A DNA stretch of 64,000 nucleotides from Xiphophorus maculatus (GCF_002775205.1 NC_036456.1:6277463-6341462), one strand, 5' to 3'. Counted from the first letter of the stretch, positions 27,301 to 39,031 are shown. Program-made: numbers and translations. Notes: generated by a model from the letters alone, not told the origin.

Positions 27301-29782
27301 AACAGAAAACAGCCGTGGGACATTTGTACAGTGACCATGTGAGTGTACTGATAATTTAGCTGCCAATTCAGAAATGTGATTTATTTTTATTTTTATGAAT
27401 GTTGCATGTTTAACATTTCCTTTACCCGCATTAAATTCAGTATGAAAAACAAAATCTCACCATGACGCCGATTATCCAGCCAAATCTAACTGGAGCTTTG
27501 CCCTTAGGACCTTCAGACTCTTCGTTTTCCATATCTGGTCCCGGCAGGCTGCCTGAGTCGGAGGCGGACGCTCCGTCCATTTCGATCTCCACAACCTTTA
27601 ATGCAACGGAAAGAACTGGTGAAACTAAACCATCTGACGGCCTTAAACGGTCAAATAATTTGTTTAAAGGGGCAACGTTAGGTGTTTAACAGGAACATCA
27701 AATTATTTTATAGCACAAAATGTTACCGTCAGTTGTTATAAAAATGCTTCGTGTATCAAATGTGACTTAAAAGAAATTTAACACCTTAAAATCTGTCCTC
27801 TGTCTCTTTAAGAAAGTTCTTCTCTTTCCAACAATTCGGTAAGTCATCAGAACATGGCTCCTCTATTAAACCTTTAACAGCATTTTTACCAGCGTTGCAC
27901 TGAGTTGTAGCTCCTATAATGAGCTTTATTGATCAATTGCCTCTGGCTAGTCTGAAGGAGCTGAGTGGGGGAGTCACATAGAGCAGTGGTTCTCAAACTT
28001 TTTTCAGTGATGTACCCCCTTAAAAATATATTTTTAGTCAAGTACCCCCTGACACGGGCAAAACATTTTTGGAATTAAAAAGGGGTACAGTGCTGTAAAA
28101 TCACTGTCTGATTTATTAAAGCCAAACAACTTATATCAGTGAACCTGACAAATACATCCATATTACAAACATTGCATGGTTAAACAAAAAAGAAAAACAG
28201 AAGACGGTGACCACCAGGAAGGTATAAAACCAGTCAAACCGTTTTATTTGAAAGGATATTGAAACTAAATACTGAATATAAAATTCAGTGCATGAACACA
28301 CATTTATATTTTATCAAACTTTTCACAAAATAATTTTTCCCAAGACTTATTATGAGGAGCCTACTGATTTTTTAAAGATATTTTGAAAAGCTTCACGTAC
28401 CCCCTGCAGTACCTCCACGTACCCCCAGGGGTACACGTACCCCCATTTGAGAACCACTGACATAGAGGACTGCTTTGTGAGGTGGAAGCTTGGAAAATTC
28501 AGCTCCAAGGAGGAGCTGCGCCTCGAAGGCGGAGCTAGGTCCACCCAGACATTTTGGACATCTGAATGGTTGCCATGGGAGACTCAAGGCAATGCTATAA
28601 GTATGATTTTGATTACAACATGATGTAAAGCTAAAAAAAGTACATTTTACATAATACTGTTGCAGTCTGAATAATACATTTTTAATACATATTTATCACA
28701 TTTCATTTAAAGGGGCTAAATGTCATCAGTTACACTCCTTATGTTTTCCCATATGCTGCCACTGATGTTATAAAGAAATCGAGTGCACATAGCAGAGAAA
28801 CGCATTAATAACAATTAGCCAAAAGGCATGAACTAAAGGACAAACGTACCTCAGGTGTCTTGCGCAGGGTTTCAAGAGACGGCCTGCTCTTTATCATCTG
28901 GCGTGGCAAAGAGTTGGCGTAATGCTCCAGCTGGGGCACCAGGTCCATGGTGCTGTAGACGGAGGACCTGCGCAGATCTGCCCTGGAGCCGCGACGCTCT
29001 GCTGTACTGCATGACAAGACGCAGAAGCATGTTTATCAAACTGTAGCTTTTGTTTGATATCTTCCAGCTCCATTTTTGCTGCTTGTTGAAAGTGCAGGGT
29101 GAGTGAAGAGCAAATCTTCTAGGATGCATGACTGATGGGAGCGGTGCAGGGCAAGGCTAAATATGCACTATTGGTGCAAAGCTCTGGGCTTGTTACAGTC
29201 TGTTAAAAGTCCACAACTCTTTTTTTTTTTAACATTGTAAACTACCTGCTCCTGTAAACTATAAATGGTAGATTAAGACAGCTTTATATTGGGCATTCTC
29301 ATTCTCAACACTCTATCAAAGCCCGGTTCTGACCCAAACTCACCATCAAGCATATCATTTCAGCCCAACCCGGCCCTAATTTTGGGCTGGGTTAGAGGAT
29401 CAGGCTGATATCTACTTTAGAAGGTATTTTGCTTTTATTCTGGGATTGATAGTCTGTATTGCCCTCTGACTTTGAAGAGAATAATTATAATATCATTGTC
29501 ACAAATTACTCTGGTATTTAGCAAAACCATCGATATTCCCGCCAGACCTCAACCAATAACAGTCCGGTTGGATTTTATGTCGGATAGTGAGAAAACTCTT
29601 CATGACGGCACCAACCTGGACTCATCGGAGACGACGATGGTGGGAGGAATTCGGAGCCCATTGCCTCCATTGACGGTGCTGCCGTTAAAGTGGTGTGAGG
29701 AGTACCTGGGAGGTCCCTCCTCATTGGTGGAGAAGTGCACACCCTGGGTCTGTACGTTAGGTTTGGACGCAAACTGCCCCAT
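15374..29782 (-). CDS. slc12a10: Na-Cl cotransporter, SLC12A3/A10 type
   Basis: Electroneutral Na+-Cl- cotransporter of the apical membrane in ion-transporting epithelium (family role). Coding exons in order: 29616-29782, 28850-29006, 27461-27595, 27212-27287, 26838-26933, 25515-25654, 25133-25243, 24906-25017, 24685-24815, 24524-24608, 24120-24277, 23891-23998, 23675-23798, 23447-23548, 22387-22542, 22171-22270, 21148-21259, 20847-20981, 19091-19197, 18863-18945, 18695-18763, 17777-17887, 16881-16992, 16169-16255, 15774-15909, 15623-15690, 15374-15512. They sum to 3117 nt (1038 aa). Start [17 protein letters not shown] (Thr75) matches the regulatory SPAK/OSR1 phospho-Thr region. Membrane core about residues 154-620 ([33 protein letters not shown]); NNT and NFT glycosylation sites in the large loop; C-terminus [16 protein letters not shown] rather than NKCC by sequence. 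The a10 choice over a3 rests on neighbours (klhl33, ltb4r), so it is inference. Confidence 0.9.
19246..20583 (+). mobile_element. piggyBac-like remnant
   Basis: Ends CCCTTTAACTGGCG and, inverted, CCCCTTCACTGGCA are each flanked by TTAA (19242-19245 and 20584-20587), the piggyBac target. From 19419 a plus-strand frame reads [19 protein letters not shown], matching the family's conserved SRxRFexIlrxLhf block. The rest of the transposase is not recognisable in 1.34 kb, so it is a decayed or internally deleted copy. It lies in the intron between coding exons 20847-20981 and 19091-19197 of the cotransporter. Confidence 0.65.
22755..22905. repeat. dispersed repeat, GTAACTAGTTAC type
   Basis: GAGTTGGGTAGTAACTAGTTAC, ACTTGAGTAACTTC and ACTCTTGAGTAAATTTTC fit a repeat common in teleost introns. 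Only one end is clear. It lies in the cotransporter intron between 22542 and 23447. Confidence 0.45.
23055..23400. repeat. inverted telomere-like repeat tracts
   Basis: A G-rich tract (GGTAGGGTTAGGGTC, 23058-23080) and a C-rich tract of about five CCCTAA-type units (23371-23400) face each other across about 290 bp, in the same cotransporter intron. Short interstitial telomeric sequence, or the ends of a small element using telomere-like TIRs. Confidence 0.6.
27664..28668 (+). mobile_element. TTAAAGGGGCAGT element, copy B, with nested hAT
   Basis: Starts TTTAAAGGGGCAACG and resumes after the nested hAT with GGCGGAGCTAGGTCC and the ATGATGTAAAGCTAAAAAAAG block, ending near ATACTGTTGCAGT. About 520 bp without the insertion. 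It lies in the cotransporter intron between coding exons 28850-29006 and 27461-27595. Confidence 0.7.
27984..28459. mobile_element. nonautonomous hAT element with perfect 8-bp TSD
   Basis: Terminal inverted repeats CAGTGGTTCTCAAA and TTTGAGAACCACTG bound 476 bp. The flanking duplication ACATAGAG (27976-27983 and 28460-28467) is exact, the hallmark of hAT insertion. GTACCCCC-type subterminal motifs recur at both ends. No transposase frame was found. It inserted into the older element at 27664-28668. Confidence 0.9.
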
Positions 29783-30416
29783 CAGTGCGTCCTTGTGCTT
29801 CCTGTGGAGTTATAGTCATTTGACTAGAATTCACTAAATTAACAAATAAATTTTTTTATTTATTTTTATCAGCATGCTAGACTTTCTGACCAAAATCATG
29901 ATTAACGAGACAGTAAAAAAAAAACCTTAAAGGTTTGCTGCAAATTTTGCTGATTTTCTAAGAATGTACATAGAATTTTGTAATGCAACAAAATAAACAA
30001 TATGGAACAGATATTGATATTTTCTTTAGTTTTGAATCTTTTTGACATCATCTATGAAGAGTCCATATTGCACATAGTGTAGTTTTCATTTTCTGACTGT
30101 ACATTGACTAAGTGCACAAAATAAGTCAAATTTGTATATGCTTCATGATATATTATTTTGGTGTGAACTCCCCTAGCAACGTGATGTTTCACTCGCATCA
30201 TACTTGGTAATAACAATATGACAAATTCTGGCAAATACAATTTCACATGCAAAAATTCTTCCAGTTTAAGACATTATGAAATCTGAAGTCTCTCCCAAAT
30301 GAGAAGCAAAGAACAAATATTAATCCATGTTCCAAGTTTTGACTCTGAAAAAGAGTTATTCGGTCTAATGTCAAATAAAAAGTTGAAAGAAGGAAAGAAA
30401 GAGAAAAAATACTCAC

Positions 30417-30478
30417 AAGTAGTTCTGTAGCTGATGAAAGAGCTGCTTGATCTGTCCCCAGATCAAACATACATCCCA
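30417..30478 (-). other. slc12a10: probable noncoding leader exon of the cotransporter
   Basis: A GTGAGT donor lies at 30411-30416, and the first coding exon has an acceptor (CCACAG) at 29802-29807. The frame that joins to MGQF is open back through this exon but has no in-frame ATG, so the first Met stays at 29782. The exon start is estimated from the TATA box and is approximate. Confidence 0.55.
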
Positions 30479-30504
30479 GATCAACACACCGCAAAACTCT
30501 TGTA

Positions 30505-30511
30505 ATTTATA
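30505..30511 (-). promoter_or_regulatory. slc12a10: TATA box of the cotransporter gene
   Basis: TATAAAT on the minus strand lies about 30 bp ahead of the inferred leader exon, the usual distance for a TATA-directed start. This would suit a tissue-restricted gene. Confidence 0.5.
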
Positions 30512-32068
30512 CCTTGGTGAGGCAGGTTACATCCCTCCCATTTACTTCATGCACTTCCCTCCCCCTCAGACACACACAGACAAGCATACATAGTCACACT
30601 CATTCTGTCTTCAAAAAACACCCAGACACATGCACATGGAAAGGTATACGCGCGCACAGTCACACATCTGCAAAGCGATTCTATATTGGCTTTTGTTGAG
30701 CCACAAATGGTTTCCAATTTTCCACCTCTAGTTTCTGGAAAATGGTGTTTGGAAATGTGAGTCTTAGACACAAAACTATGGGAGCGTGAGCCGCTGGTTT
30801 ATAGCGGTAAAGTTATTGGAGTAAACAGGGAGAACAAGCGGGTGCTAAGTAGCCATGGTGGCTTTGAAAGATTAATACGACTTGCTTATGTTGCTACCCA
30901 ACGTGAAATCGATTGACATTTTTTCCCCCAAAATTTGTTTTATCTTCAATTTTACATTTACCTGAGCTGTTTTACAACGTACAAATGCCACAAAAAACAA
31001 AGCTACACAACAAAATCCCAATTTTAGATCTTTTTTTAAATTTCAGATGGAGATGTTCTTTACTTTTAATTTTGAAAACTAGTTTGAAATTCAAACTTAA
31101 TACTTTTTAAAATGAGTCCGTATAGGAAGTTAAACCATAACTCAACATTATTTTTTTTCAGAACTGTTGACAATACATAGGCTTGTAGTGTTTTCTGCAT
31201 CAATAAAAAACAGGAAGATCCTCCTCTGCGTTGTCACTGACCATAGTAAAAATAGGATCAGGGCCCCCTACCCTAAGCCTCTCTATTCCTTTTTTGTCCA
31301 AGCAAGAATTGATTTCAGGAACATCAGCCAAATGCCATCCCAATGATGCCAAAAACTCACTAATCGATTTCTATTCAAAACTAGCTAATAGTTTCAACAA
31401 TGTGCTACAGGTGTAGGTTTTACCGGAAACCAAGATTTGCGTTTTGCAGCTACGCTGAAGCAAAAACAAATACTTGCTTGATTGTAGCTAATGTTCTACA
31501 TTGTCCTTTAACAAACAGGTTTTGGTAAAAAAAAAAAAAAAAAGCCCAACTAACTAAAAAAAAAAAAACATTACATAACTTTCAGTGCCCATTAACAGGT
31601 GGAGATTTTTTTACTTTTTTTGCAGTGTGTTCTCCGTAGCCCTGCTATAATTAGACTCGCTGTCAGGCGTTGAATACCCGACTTGCACACAAAGCCTTTG
31701 TGCTCCAGCTGAAGCCCCTCATTGCACCCACGCTGCTGGAAGAAGAAGAAGAAGTCAGGTACGTCTTTGGTGATCCAAAATTGAAATATCAACCTTTTAT
31801 GTTCTGCTTGGTGCAAAAGGAAGAACAGAATATGTTTAAATTTTTTATAGGTTTTGAAACTCGGACTTTGCTGAAACGGTTTGAAATGCTGACATGGTGA
31901 TGAGAAGGTTTCCATAGGAGACTTTAAATCTTTAAGAAGGAATTGAGGTTCATTCTTTACCTTATTGCTTTATCTCATTAAGTTATGCAGACATTTGTCA
32001 TATGCCTTATCACATGTCCTAGTCTCAACTGCAAGGCCTGCGTGACTTCATTTTCCGTAACCACCCAC

Positions 32069-32105
32069 TCACAAGAGTTCACATACTGTATGTGAACTCT
32101 TGTGA
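32069..32105. repeat. perfect palindrome, 17-bp arms
   Basis: Arms TCACAAGAGTTCACATA and its exact complement are separated by CTG. It is followed 20 bp later by a second palindrome. The arms contain AGTTCA half-sites. They lie about 340 bp ahead of the kelch gene's ATG. Confidence 0.85.
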
Positions 32106-32124
32106 ACCTGGGGCATTTTTTACA

Positions 32125-32156
32125 TTTCTCACACTAAACTGATTTAGTGTGAGAAA
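32125..32156. repeat. perfect palindrome, 14-bp arms
   Basis: Arms TTTCTCACACTAAA and TTTAGTGTGAGAAA flank the 4-base loop CTGA. Unrelated in sequence to the palindrome just upstream. Confidence 0.85.
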
Positions 32157-32441
32157 CATTTTTTTTTGGCATTGTTGACCATTTGTTAACATCTGTGCCT
32201 ATATTTACAAAGTTTAAAAGACTCTTCAGGGGTCACAAGGCATATTGATGTGTGTCTGATGTCATGGCGTGCGGTGACTGTGTATGTGACATTTCCAAGA
32301 ATGCTATTGCTGCTCCCTCCCTGCTTTTTCCTTGTTTTATCTCTCTAACTTTCTCGTTTCTCACCATGTGTTGTTGTTTCCAAATAAACGCCTGCCTGTC
32401 TTCGCTGCTGTCCCAGAGTGTGGTAGGCTCTGCAGCTACCA

Positions 32442-35400
32442 ATGGAAAGAGGTGGGGTAAGAGACAGAACCATACGGGATGTCCAGAGAAAAGTTGTACC
32501 CAAACATTTCCCACAAAGCAAAATGCAAGGTGAAAAATCAAAGCATGTCCAAGACTCTGCAGCCCATCGCCTTCTTCCCCATCATTCCTCAACTCAACCC
32601 AAGCAAACAGATCTCTACATCCTCCCATCATACTCTGACATCCTCTTTAATAACTTTCAAAGCCTTAGAGAGGAAGAGCTTCTCCTGGATTTCAGTCTTT
32701 GCATTCAAGGCAAGACTTTCCGCTCCCATGGTCTAGTGCTCGCAACTGCCAGTGAATGCCCACATTTATTTTTTGGCGTAAAACCAATCTTTGGACTTGG
32801 AATGAAAGAAATTCCAGATTTCCTGACTCCACTTGGATTCGGGGCTGTCCTGGAGTTTGCATATTATGGACACGTGGCTCTGAGCCACCTTGAAGAAGGA
32901 GAGACGGTGGGGGTCCTGAATGCCTGTGAGTATCTACAAAAGGACCGGCTGAGGAAGGGGCTCACACAAAGGGTCACCACTTCTGCTTCGAAGGAGAAAG
33001 ACAAGAGCTTGGCGCTGATCAAGGACATGTGGGACAAAGGATTAGGATGTGATATAATAATACAAGCAGATACTGGAGAGAGATATTCAGGTCAGATGAT
33101 ACACCTTCCAGGTATACGTTGTGTACGTCTTCCTGACATTTTTCCCAATATCCCTTTCCCAGAACGCTTAATACACTTGTTGACATCAGCTGTGGTCCAT
33201 CCTGGTTGTCAGAAGAAAGCAGTGTCAGATATCAACACATGCCTCAGCTATTTCTGACATTTTCCACCCAAATGATGTGTCACGGTTTTACCAACTCCTT
33301 ACGCAGGAATGCCTTTCGGTGAAACCTGTCTACAGTTATTTCCCTGAGCTGACCAAACAGCCTGTCAACAATATAAATAAATAATGAATCATCTGCTGTT
33401 CTTTTAAAAAATAAACCTCAGGAGAAGTGAAACTGTTTATATATCCACATATGTGAGGGTATGCTGAACACCTTTTCTTCTTTTTCTTTTAATTTTTTCT
33501 GAACCTTATAAAGTTTTCTTTAAGACTGGTGTGAAAGTAACTTATACCTCTCAGAAAGCATAATTACCTTTAAAGTCATTTTGTACATTCATAAAAAATA
33601 AAAATACATTAAGAAAGTGAATTTTTCATTGCAAAAGAAACTAAAGCCATCGCAAATTAATCCTTTGTTATACTTATAATAAAAATAGTTACTATTATTA
33701 GTAGTATTTTGATATTTAATAATTATTATTAAATATAATACATCTCTTATTGTATTTAATAATAATGAAATAATTTAAATTTGTTTAATTATTAAATAAT
33801 ACATATAATTAAATAACTACATCACAATAATGAAATAATAATAATAGTTATTATCATTATTATTATTGTCATAATGATAGTTATTATATTAATTTGTAAG
33901 ATTAATAATAATAATAATTCTTATTTGTATTATTATTGTTATTATTAATTTAATTAAAGGAAAACAATGAAAATATTATCCGCAAGACCAAAGAGGGAAG
34001 ACGTGCTTTACTAAATGCTTAGATATCTCAAAGTATGAGATCAACAGACAGCAGTTTAACTGAAACAGACGAGAGGAATCTCAGTAAAGTTAAAAATACC
34101 TGCTGATTAATCTTTACAACTGTTATTGTCTAAAAAATATATATATATTTGTGGATCCGAATAGGCAGAAGAGTACAAATAAATCAACTTTCTATTTAAA
34201 TTTTTTTTTTTTTTTTTTTTTTTGTGCAGGCTGTACGATTTAAAATTGCCTCAATCTTGCTCATTTATTTCCTCCACCTCTCTCCTCAGCACACCGTGTT
34301 GTGCTGGCGGCCGGTGGGGACTACTTCCGGGCGCTGCTGTGTGGCGGCATGAGGGAGTCCCGGGAGGACACCGTGTGCTTGCGGGGTCTCTCCTCCTGGG
34401 TGATCGAAGCCGTGGTCGGTTTCTTCTACACGGGCCAGCTCGGGTTGAGTTGGGCCCGCGTGTGGGAGCTGACGGACGCGCTGCATCAGTTCCAGCTGAA
34501 GGGGGCGCTGTCGCTCTGCACTGACTTCCTGCAGGGCGGAATGGACGAGAGCACCTGTCTGGACGTTCTGGTCCTGGCGGAGACATTTGGGCTTGTCCAG
34601 CTGGGACAGGCTGCCGAGGAATACGTCCTGACCCACTTCAGGCTCGTCTCTGCTGAAGAGAAGTTCAAGGATATTCCCTTTGTTCTGCTGGACCGACTGC
34701 TGGACAAAGATTCACTGTGTGTAGACAGAGAGGTAACTCTTTTTATTATTATTATTATTATTAGTCTGTTCAGTCCTTATCAAATTTGACTATTTCTTTT
34801 GTCATTTGAACATTTAAATGAGACGTTAGTTGAGCAGTATTATATGTGTTTGACTTTTTTTTTTTTAGCTTTACATCAAGTTATAATGTTATTCCCTCAT
34901 TAAAGACACACATGTAGTGTTGCTTTGATTCTTTCATGCATGTATGCGGAATCCTCTCATCTCCCATTCAGCCGTCCAGAATGGCTCCCACCTTCAGACT
35001 AGCCAGCAGCAATTAGCAAAAACCTCGAGGAAAATCATTATCTGCTGAGCTCATCATACGAGCTACTTCTCAGTGCGACTCTGATAAAAAAAAAAAAGAC
35101 TATTGAAGGGTTAATAGAGGAGCCATGTTGTGAAGACTTTTTGACGGTGGAGTTTCCGAAAAAGCAGGAGTTCTTAAAGAGACAAGAGACCCAATTTCAA
35201 GGCGTTAACTTATGGAGTCAAATTTCTTTTAAGTAATATTTTTTTGTATAGCATTTTTATAACAACTGAAGGCGACATAGTTACTTGATTGTGCTATAAA
35301 ATGGAACCATGTGTCTGAAAAATAGATAATAAATAGATAATACTGTCCCTTTAAATGAAATGACCAAATTGTACAACTAATTATAAAATTTGTTTGTTTT

Positions 35401-37826
35401 AACTCATGTAACACGTCACATTTAAGGCACCATGGTTGAGGAAAGTTACTCATTTTTTCCCCCCCAATCATTACAATGTAATAAGAGAAAAAGTAAACCA
35501 CGCCTGAAAATATTCTACATCTTCTGTTCGCTGCCAGATTGTGGTGTTCAGGGCAGTAGTGAGCTGGGTAGAGGAGGAACCTAAAGAACGACATCCGTTC
35601 CTGTCCAGCCTGTTGTCCCACGTTCGCCTCCCGCTCTTCACTTCCTCTGAGGTTCAGGAAGCTCTGAGATGGAAGCTGCTATACAGAAGCTCCAAGACCA
35701 GGGCGACATTAGAAACCCTGCAACGACTTGCAAAAGGGGAAAAGGTCGGATCTGGACGTAAGCCTCGCTCACCAAACCAGGCGAGTGCATCAACCTCTGC
35801 CACGGCTCCCATAGAAACTTCTACTTGTAAATAATGGCATTATTAAGAATCAGACTGTTTTATCATAGCTATTTTTAGGATTATGAGGTGAAAGTAGTTC
35901 TTCTCTCCTGTCAGGTTCTGGTGTTGGTTGGCGGAGACGCTGTTGACGACGACTTCATGAAGAGGGTTCCAAGCCGGTCCCTGTGGTATGCTCAACAGTT
36001 TCACCGTGGGCCGGGTCTGATGAGAAATATCGAGTGGAAACTCTTGACGAAGATCCCTGAGCCGCCTCGGTTCAGACACGCTGTCTGTCTCTTCAACAAC
36101 AAACTGTACATCCTAGGGGGACGCAAATATTACGGGTCTCTGGATGTCCTCAAATCTGCTGCAAGGCAAGTTTGCGTTCAACCAAACGGTGCTGATGCAG
36201 ACCAGAGGATCAGATGGGGGTTCTGAATATTTTGCATGAGTTTATAACACTTTAAAAGTTGGAGTCTAACTAGATGATGTTCTTCTATACGTATAACATG
36301 GATGCTATTTTTTTTTAAAGCATACGTCAGAAGGATAATTATCTGTTTGTTTTTATTTCACAGGCTAGACCTGACGCAGTGGAAATGGGAGCAACTACCT
36401 GACATGTTGTGCCCAAGGGACTACTTTGCAGCGGTGTGCCTAGACGCAAAGGTTTTTGTTTTGGGTGGTAACTACGACGACAGCCAGTACACGGACGATG
36501 TGCAGTTTTACAGTCCTGAGGAAAACACCTGGAGGTGCATGAAATACTAAACAAATCTGCACAGGGATACATGTCAGAGGTTCCCTTATTAGCGCCTTGA
36601 TAAATTTGTGGGACTGATTTGGATGGTGTTTTAAAAAGCAGCATCAATTGACCCAGCCGTTTTGTGGACCTGCTGGCTCACTTAGTGTGCTCAGGGCTTG
36701 TAGTTTATTTCCGGAAGGCATTGTCAAGAGGTAGAACAAAACCTCAAAATTACACAAATTGGAGTTGCACAAATGAATTTGCTGAATGGAAACATGCCCA
36801 TTTTGAGACAAACAATCACATTTTTTGATAAAACGTTTTTGCAGTAGGATCAGGTGGTTTTTTGGCTGCATTCTGGGGAGAAGCTCTCACACCGGTGGCA
36901 CTCAAAGTGAGTTAGTGCCAAGCTTTTGGTGCATCAGTCGCAACATGGATCCAAGAACCACTGTCCATACTGTCCACATGACAGTAAATCAAGCACAATG
37001 ATCATGCCAAGCAGGAAAGATTTTATTACAGTGAGAACTGCTGAACAAGAAAGGAAAAAAGTTGGAGTTTATCAAGGTTCATACACAGAACGTAAAACTT
37101 TACCTCCTTCCTGTTATGTGGCTCATGAGCCACTAGGGGGAACTGCTAAACAATCAAAGAAGGAAAATGGTCCATAGATAAAACTGACTGCCTATGTCAT
37201 GCAATACATTTAGTCAATTAAAGAATAGTGACTATTTCACAGTCATAAGCATTCTCCGACACGCTGACACTTTTTGGATTTATATTGTCGTCTTCCCCTG
37301 CAGGTCGGCTCGCCCTCTGGCAGCGGCGGTCTGTGGTCACGCTGCAGCCGTGCTGGACGGTCAAATCTACGTCTCAGGCGGCTGCGACTCCTATCACCAT
37401 TGCAGCTCCTTGCTGTGGACCTATCACCCTTCCCGCGGCTGCTTTCCCAGAAGTCCCATGAGCGTGGGAGGCGGACGTGCTGGACACGTCATGCTAGCCG
37501 TGGGGGGCAGGCTGGTGGTGGCCGGAGGGGTGCAGCCCCTCCGGGTGGGGTTCGGGGACCAGCTGCTCTGTGAGGTTTATGACCCGGCCTGTGATTCCTG
37601 GTCCTCGTTCCCGGCCTTGCCCCGGCCCCATCTGTCTCCGGGTGGAACTGTAATGGACGGGCGCCTGTACGTGGTCGGGGGTTCTTCGGCCAACACGGCC
37701 AGAGACACCAAGTGGGTGCACTGCTATGACCCCAAGAAAGAATGCTGGGAAAACCTGGGTGCTATGCCTCACCCATACACTGATCTGGCAGTTTGTGCCC
37801 TGCCACTCCCTAATACGACTCGTTAA
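32442..37826 (+). CDS. klhl33: two-BTB kelch protein, KLHL33-like
   Basis: Six coding exons: 32442-33090, 34290-34732, 35538-35780, 35915-36165, 36364-36534, 37304-37826; 2280 nt, 759 aa. A divergent first BTB lies at about residues 62-165 (LLLDFSLCIQGKTFRSHG). A second, canonical BTB at about 190-300 has GCDIIIQADTGERYSAHRVV joined across the first intron, then YFRALLCGGMRES. BACK follows (about 300-415), then five to six kelch repeats from about 446 (LYILGGRKYYG, VFVLGGNYDD, IYVSGGCDSYHHC, LYVVGGSS). Kelch-BTB proteins are usually CUL3 ubiquitin-ligase adaptors; that role and its substrate are inferred. Two introns appear to use GC donors (after 35780 and 36165). The start is the first in-frame ATG after a possible acceptor (TCTGCAG, 32429-32435); a later Met at 32523 is an alternative. 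Family assignment is from the two-BTB layout and length. Confidence 0.85.
33660..33960. repeat. AT-rich low-complexity tract
   Basis: Dense TTA/TAA/AATA repeats in the first intron of the kelch gene. No coding or structured element was recognised. Confidence 0.8.
34830..35355 (-). mobile_element. TTAAAGGGGCAGT element, copy C
   Basis: Inverted relative to copies A, B and D. On the minus strand it starts TTTAAAGGGACAGTATTAT and ends GTCAAACACATATAATACTG. Shared internal blocks include GGAAACTCC, ACATGGCTCCTC, AGTAGCTCGTATGATGA and GCTAATTGCTGCTGGCTAGT. It lies in the second intron of the kelch gene. Confidence 0.7.
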
Positions 37827-37829
37827 CTA

Positions 37830-39030
37830 ATGACTAATTGAAACGCCGGAGTAGTTTTGGTTTGGCTCTGTAAAAAGAATGCCATGTCACAAATGCTTCA
37901 TGCTGAAAATATATTTTCAATTTTAAGGGGATTATTGTGGTGTTAAGGAAGAATAATTTATAAATTAACTTTGGAAAAAAGTTTGGCTCTCTCTCTTCCT
38001 TAAACTCCCAAGTCCTCTCAGCGGGCGACGTGCGGCCACAAGGAAACAACAATGCGTGTTGACGTCACAGAATTACAGAGTTTAATCCCATACAAAGCAA
38101 CACATGAATCAACAACAAAACCGCAGAGGAACAGAGATATACATTACCTTATACAGACAAAGACAGACAAGACAGACAAACAAAAAACAAAACAAAGACG
38201 CGTCTTTGGAGATAGCCGATGCAAAAAAGCAAAATAGTGGCAGCTCTCTGAATTTTTAGTCCTGTGCACGAAGTCTTATTCTGAAGGTGTGTCTTTCCTT
38301 TTTAATATATCCAATTAAGGCGTACCTCCGGCTGACCAACTGGAAGTTACCTTGGACACTCAGAGAAACTTAGAAACTCCCCCTAATTTACGCCAAAGAT
38401 CAAAGGCCATTTGCTCTCTGGTAAAACAAAAGAGCCAACAGCTGCGTCCTGGCCTCCTGGGTTCTACGGTCATTTGAGCAAAGAAAAACATGAGATAAGA
38501 TTTCACAGATACCTGTGAAATCCGAAGTCTCTCCCGTTATCTCTCCTTACATAAATTCTCAGGAGAAACTTAAATCCAGTCATTTTGGTTCAAGGAAAGG
38601 TTATCTTCACAAAACCCCAGTTTAGCATAAATCCTGAGCAATTTTCTAATACTAAACAAAACATTTTCATTCAAACAATCTCCATTTGATCTGCATTTGG
38701 TTTCTGTTGTTTGCATACTTTTAAATACTTACCCATCAATGGTTTAGTTTTAAATCCTTAACACAAACCTGTTCAAAATTAAGAAATTTGTTCAAAATAA
38801 GAGTGTTCAATATACCTTTTACACATGCCGTAAGATTAACTGTATTAAGCACTAAAAATAATAATTTTTCTTCAACAGTGGCAAAGAACCTTAAAGTACA
38901 AAGTTTTGGAAAACCTAAAAAAACATTTTTTAAAATTGCTTCCCAAACACTCAGAGGTCCCTGCAGACCGAGCTTTTGAACATGAACAATAAAGTTTTGG
39001 AAGAGTGCTGGATGCAATCTGACAGCTTAA
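37830..39030. other. kelch 3' flank, no gene seen
   Basis: Presumed 3' UTR, then AT-rich sequence. No reading frame or RNA gene was recognised. Confidence 0.45.
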
Positions 39031-39031
39031 C

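Larger units (their letters stand above)
30520..32410. other. head-to-head intergenic region
   Basis: The space between the divergent cotransporter (minus) and kelch (plus) genes. It holds poly-A tracts near 31530-31570 and two perfect palindromes at 32069-32156. No CpG island and no further gene was seen. Confidence 0.5.

Noticed and set aside
34251-34636. Long antisense frames opposite the second kelch exon
   Set aside because: These are shadows of a GC-rich coding exon whose plus frame clearly encodes BTB and BACK.
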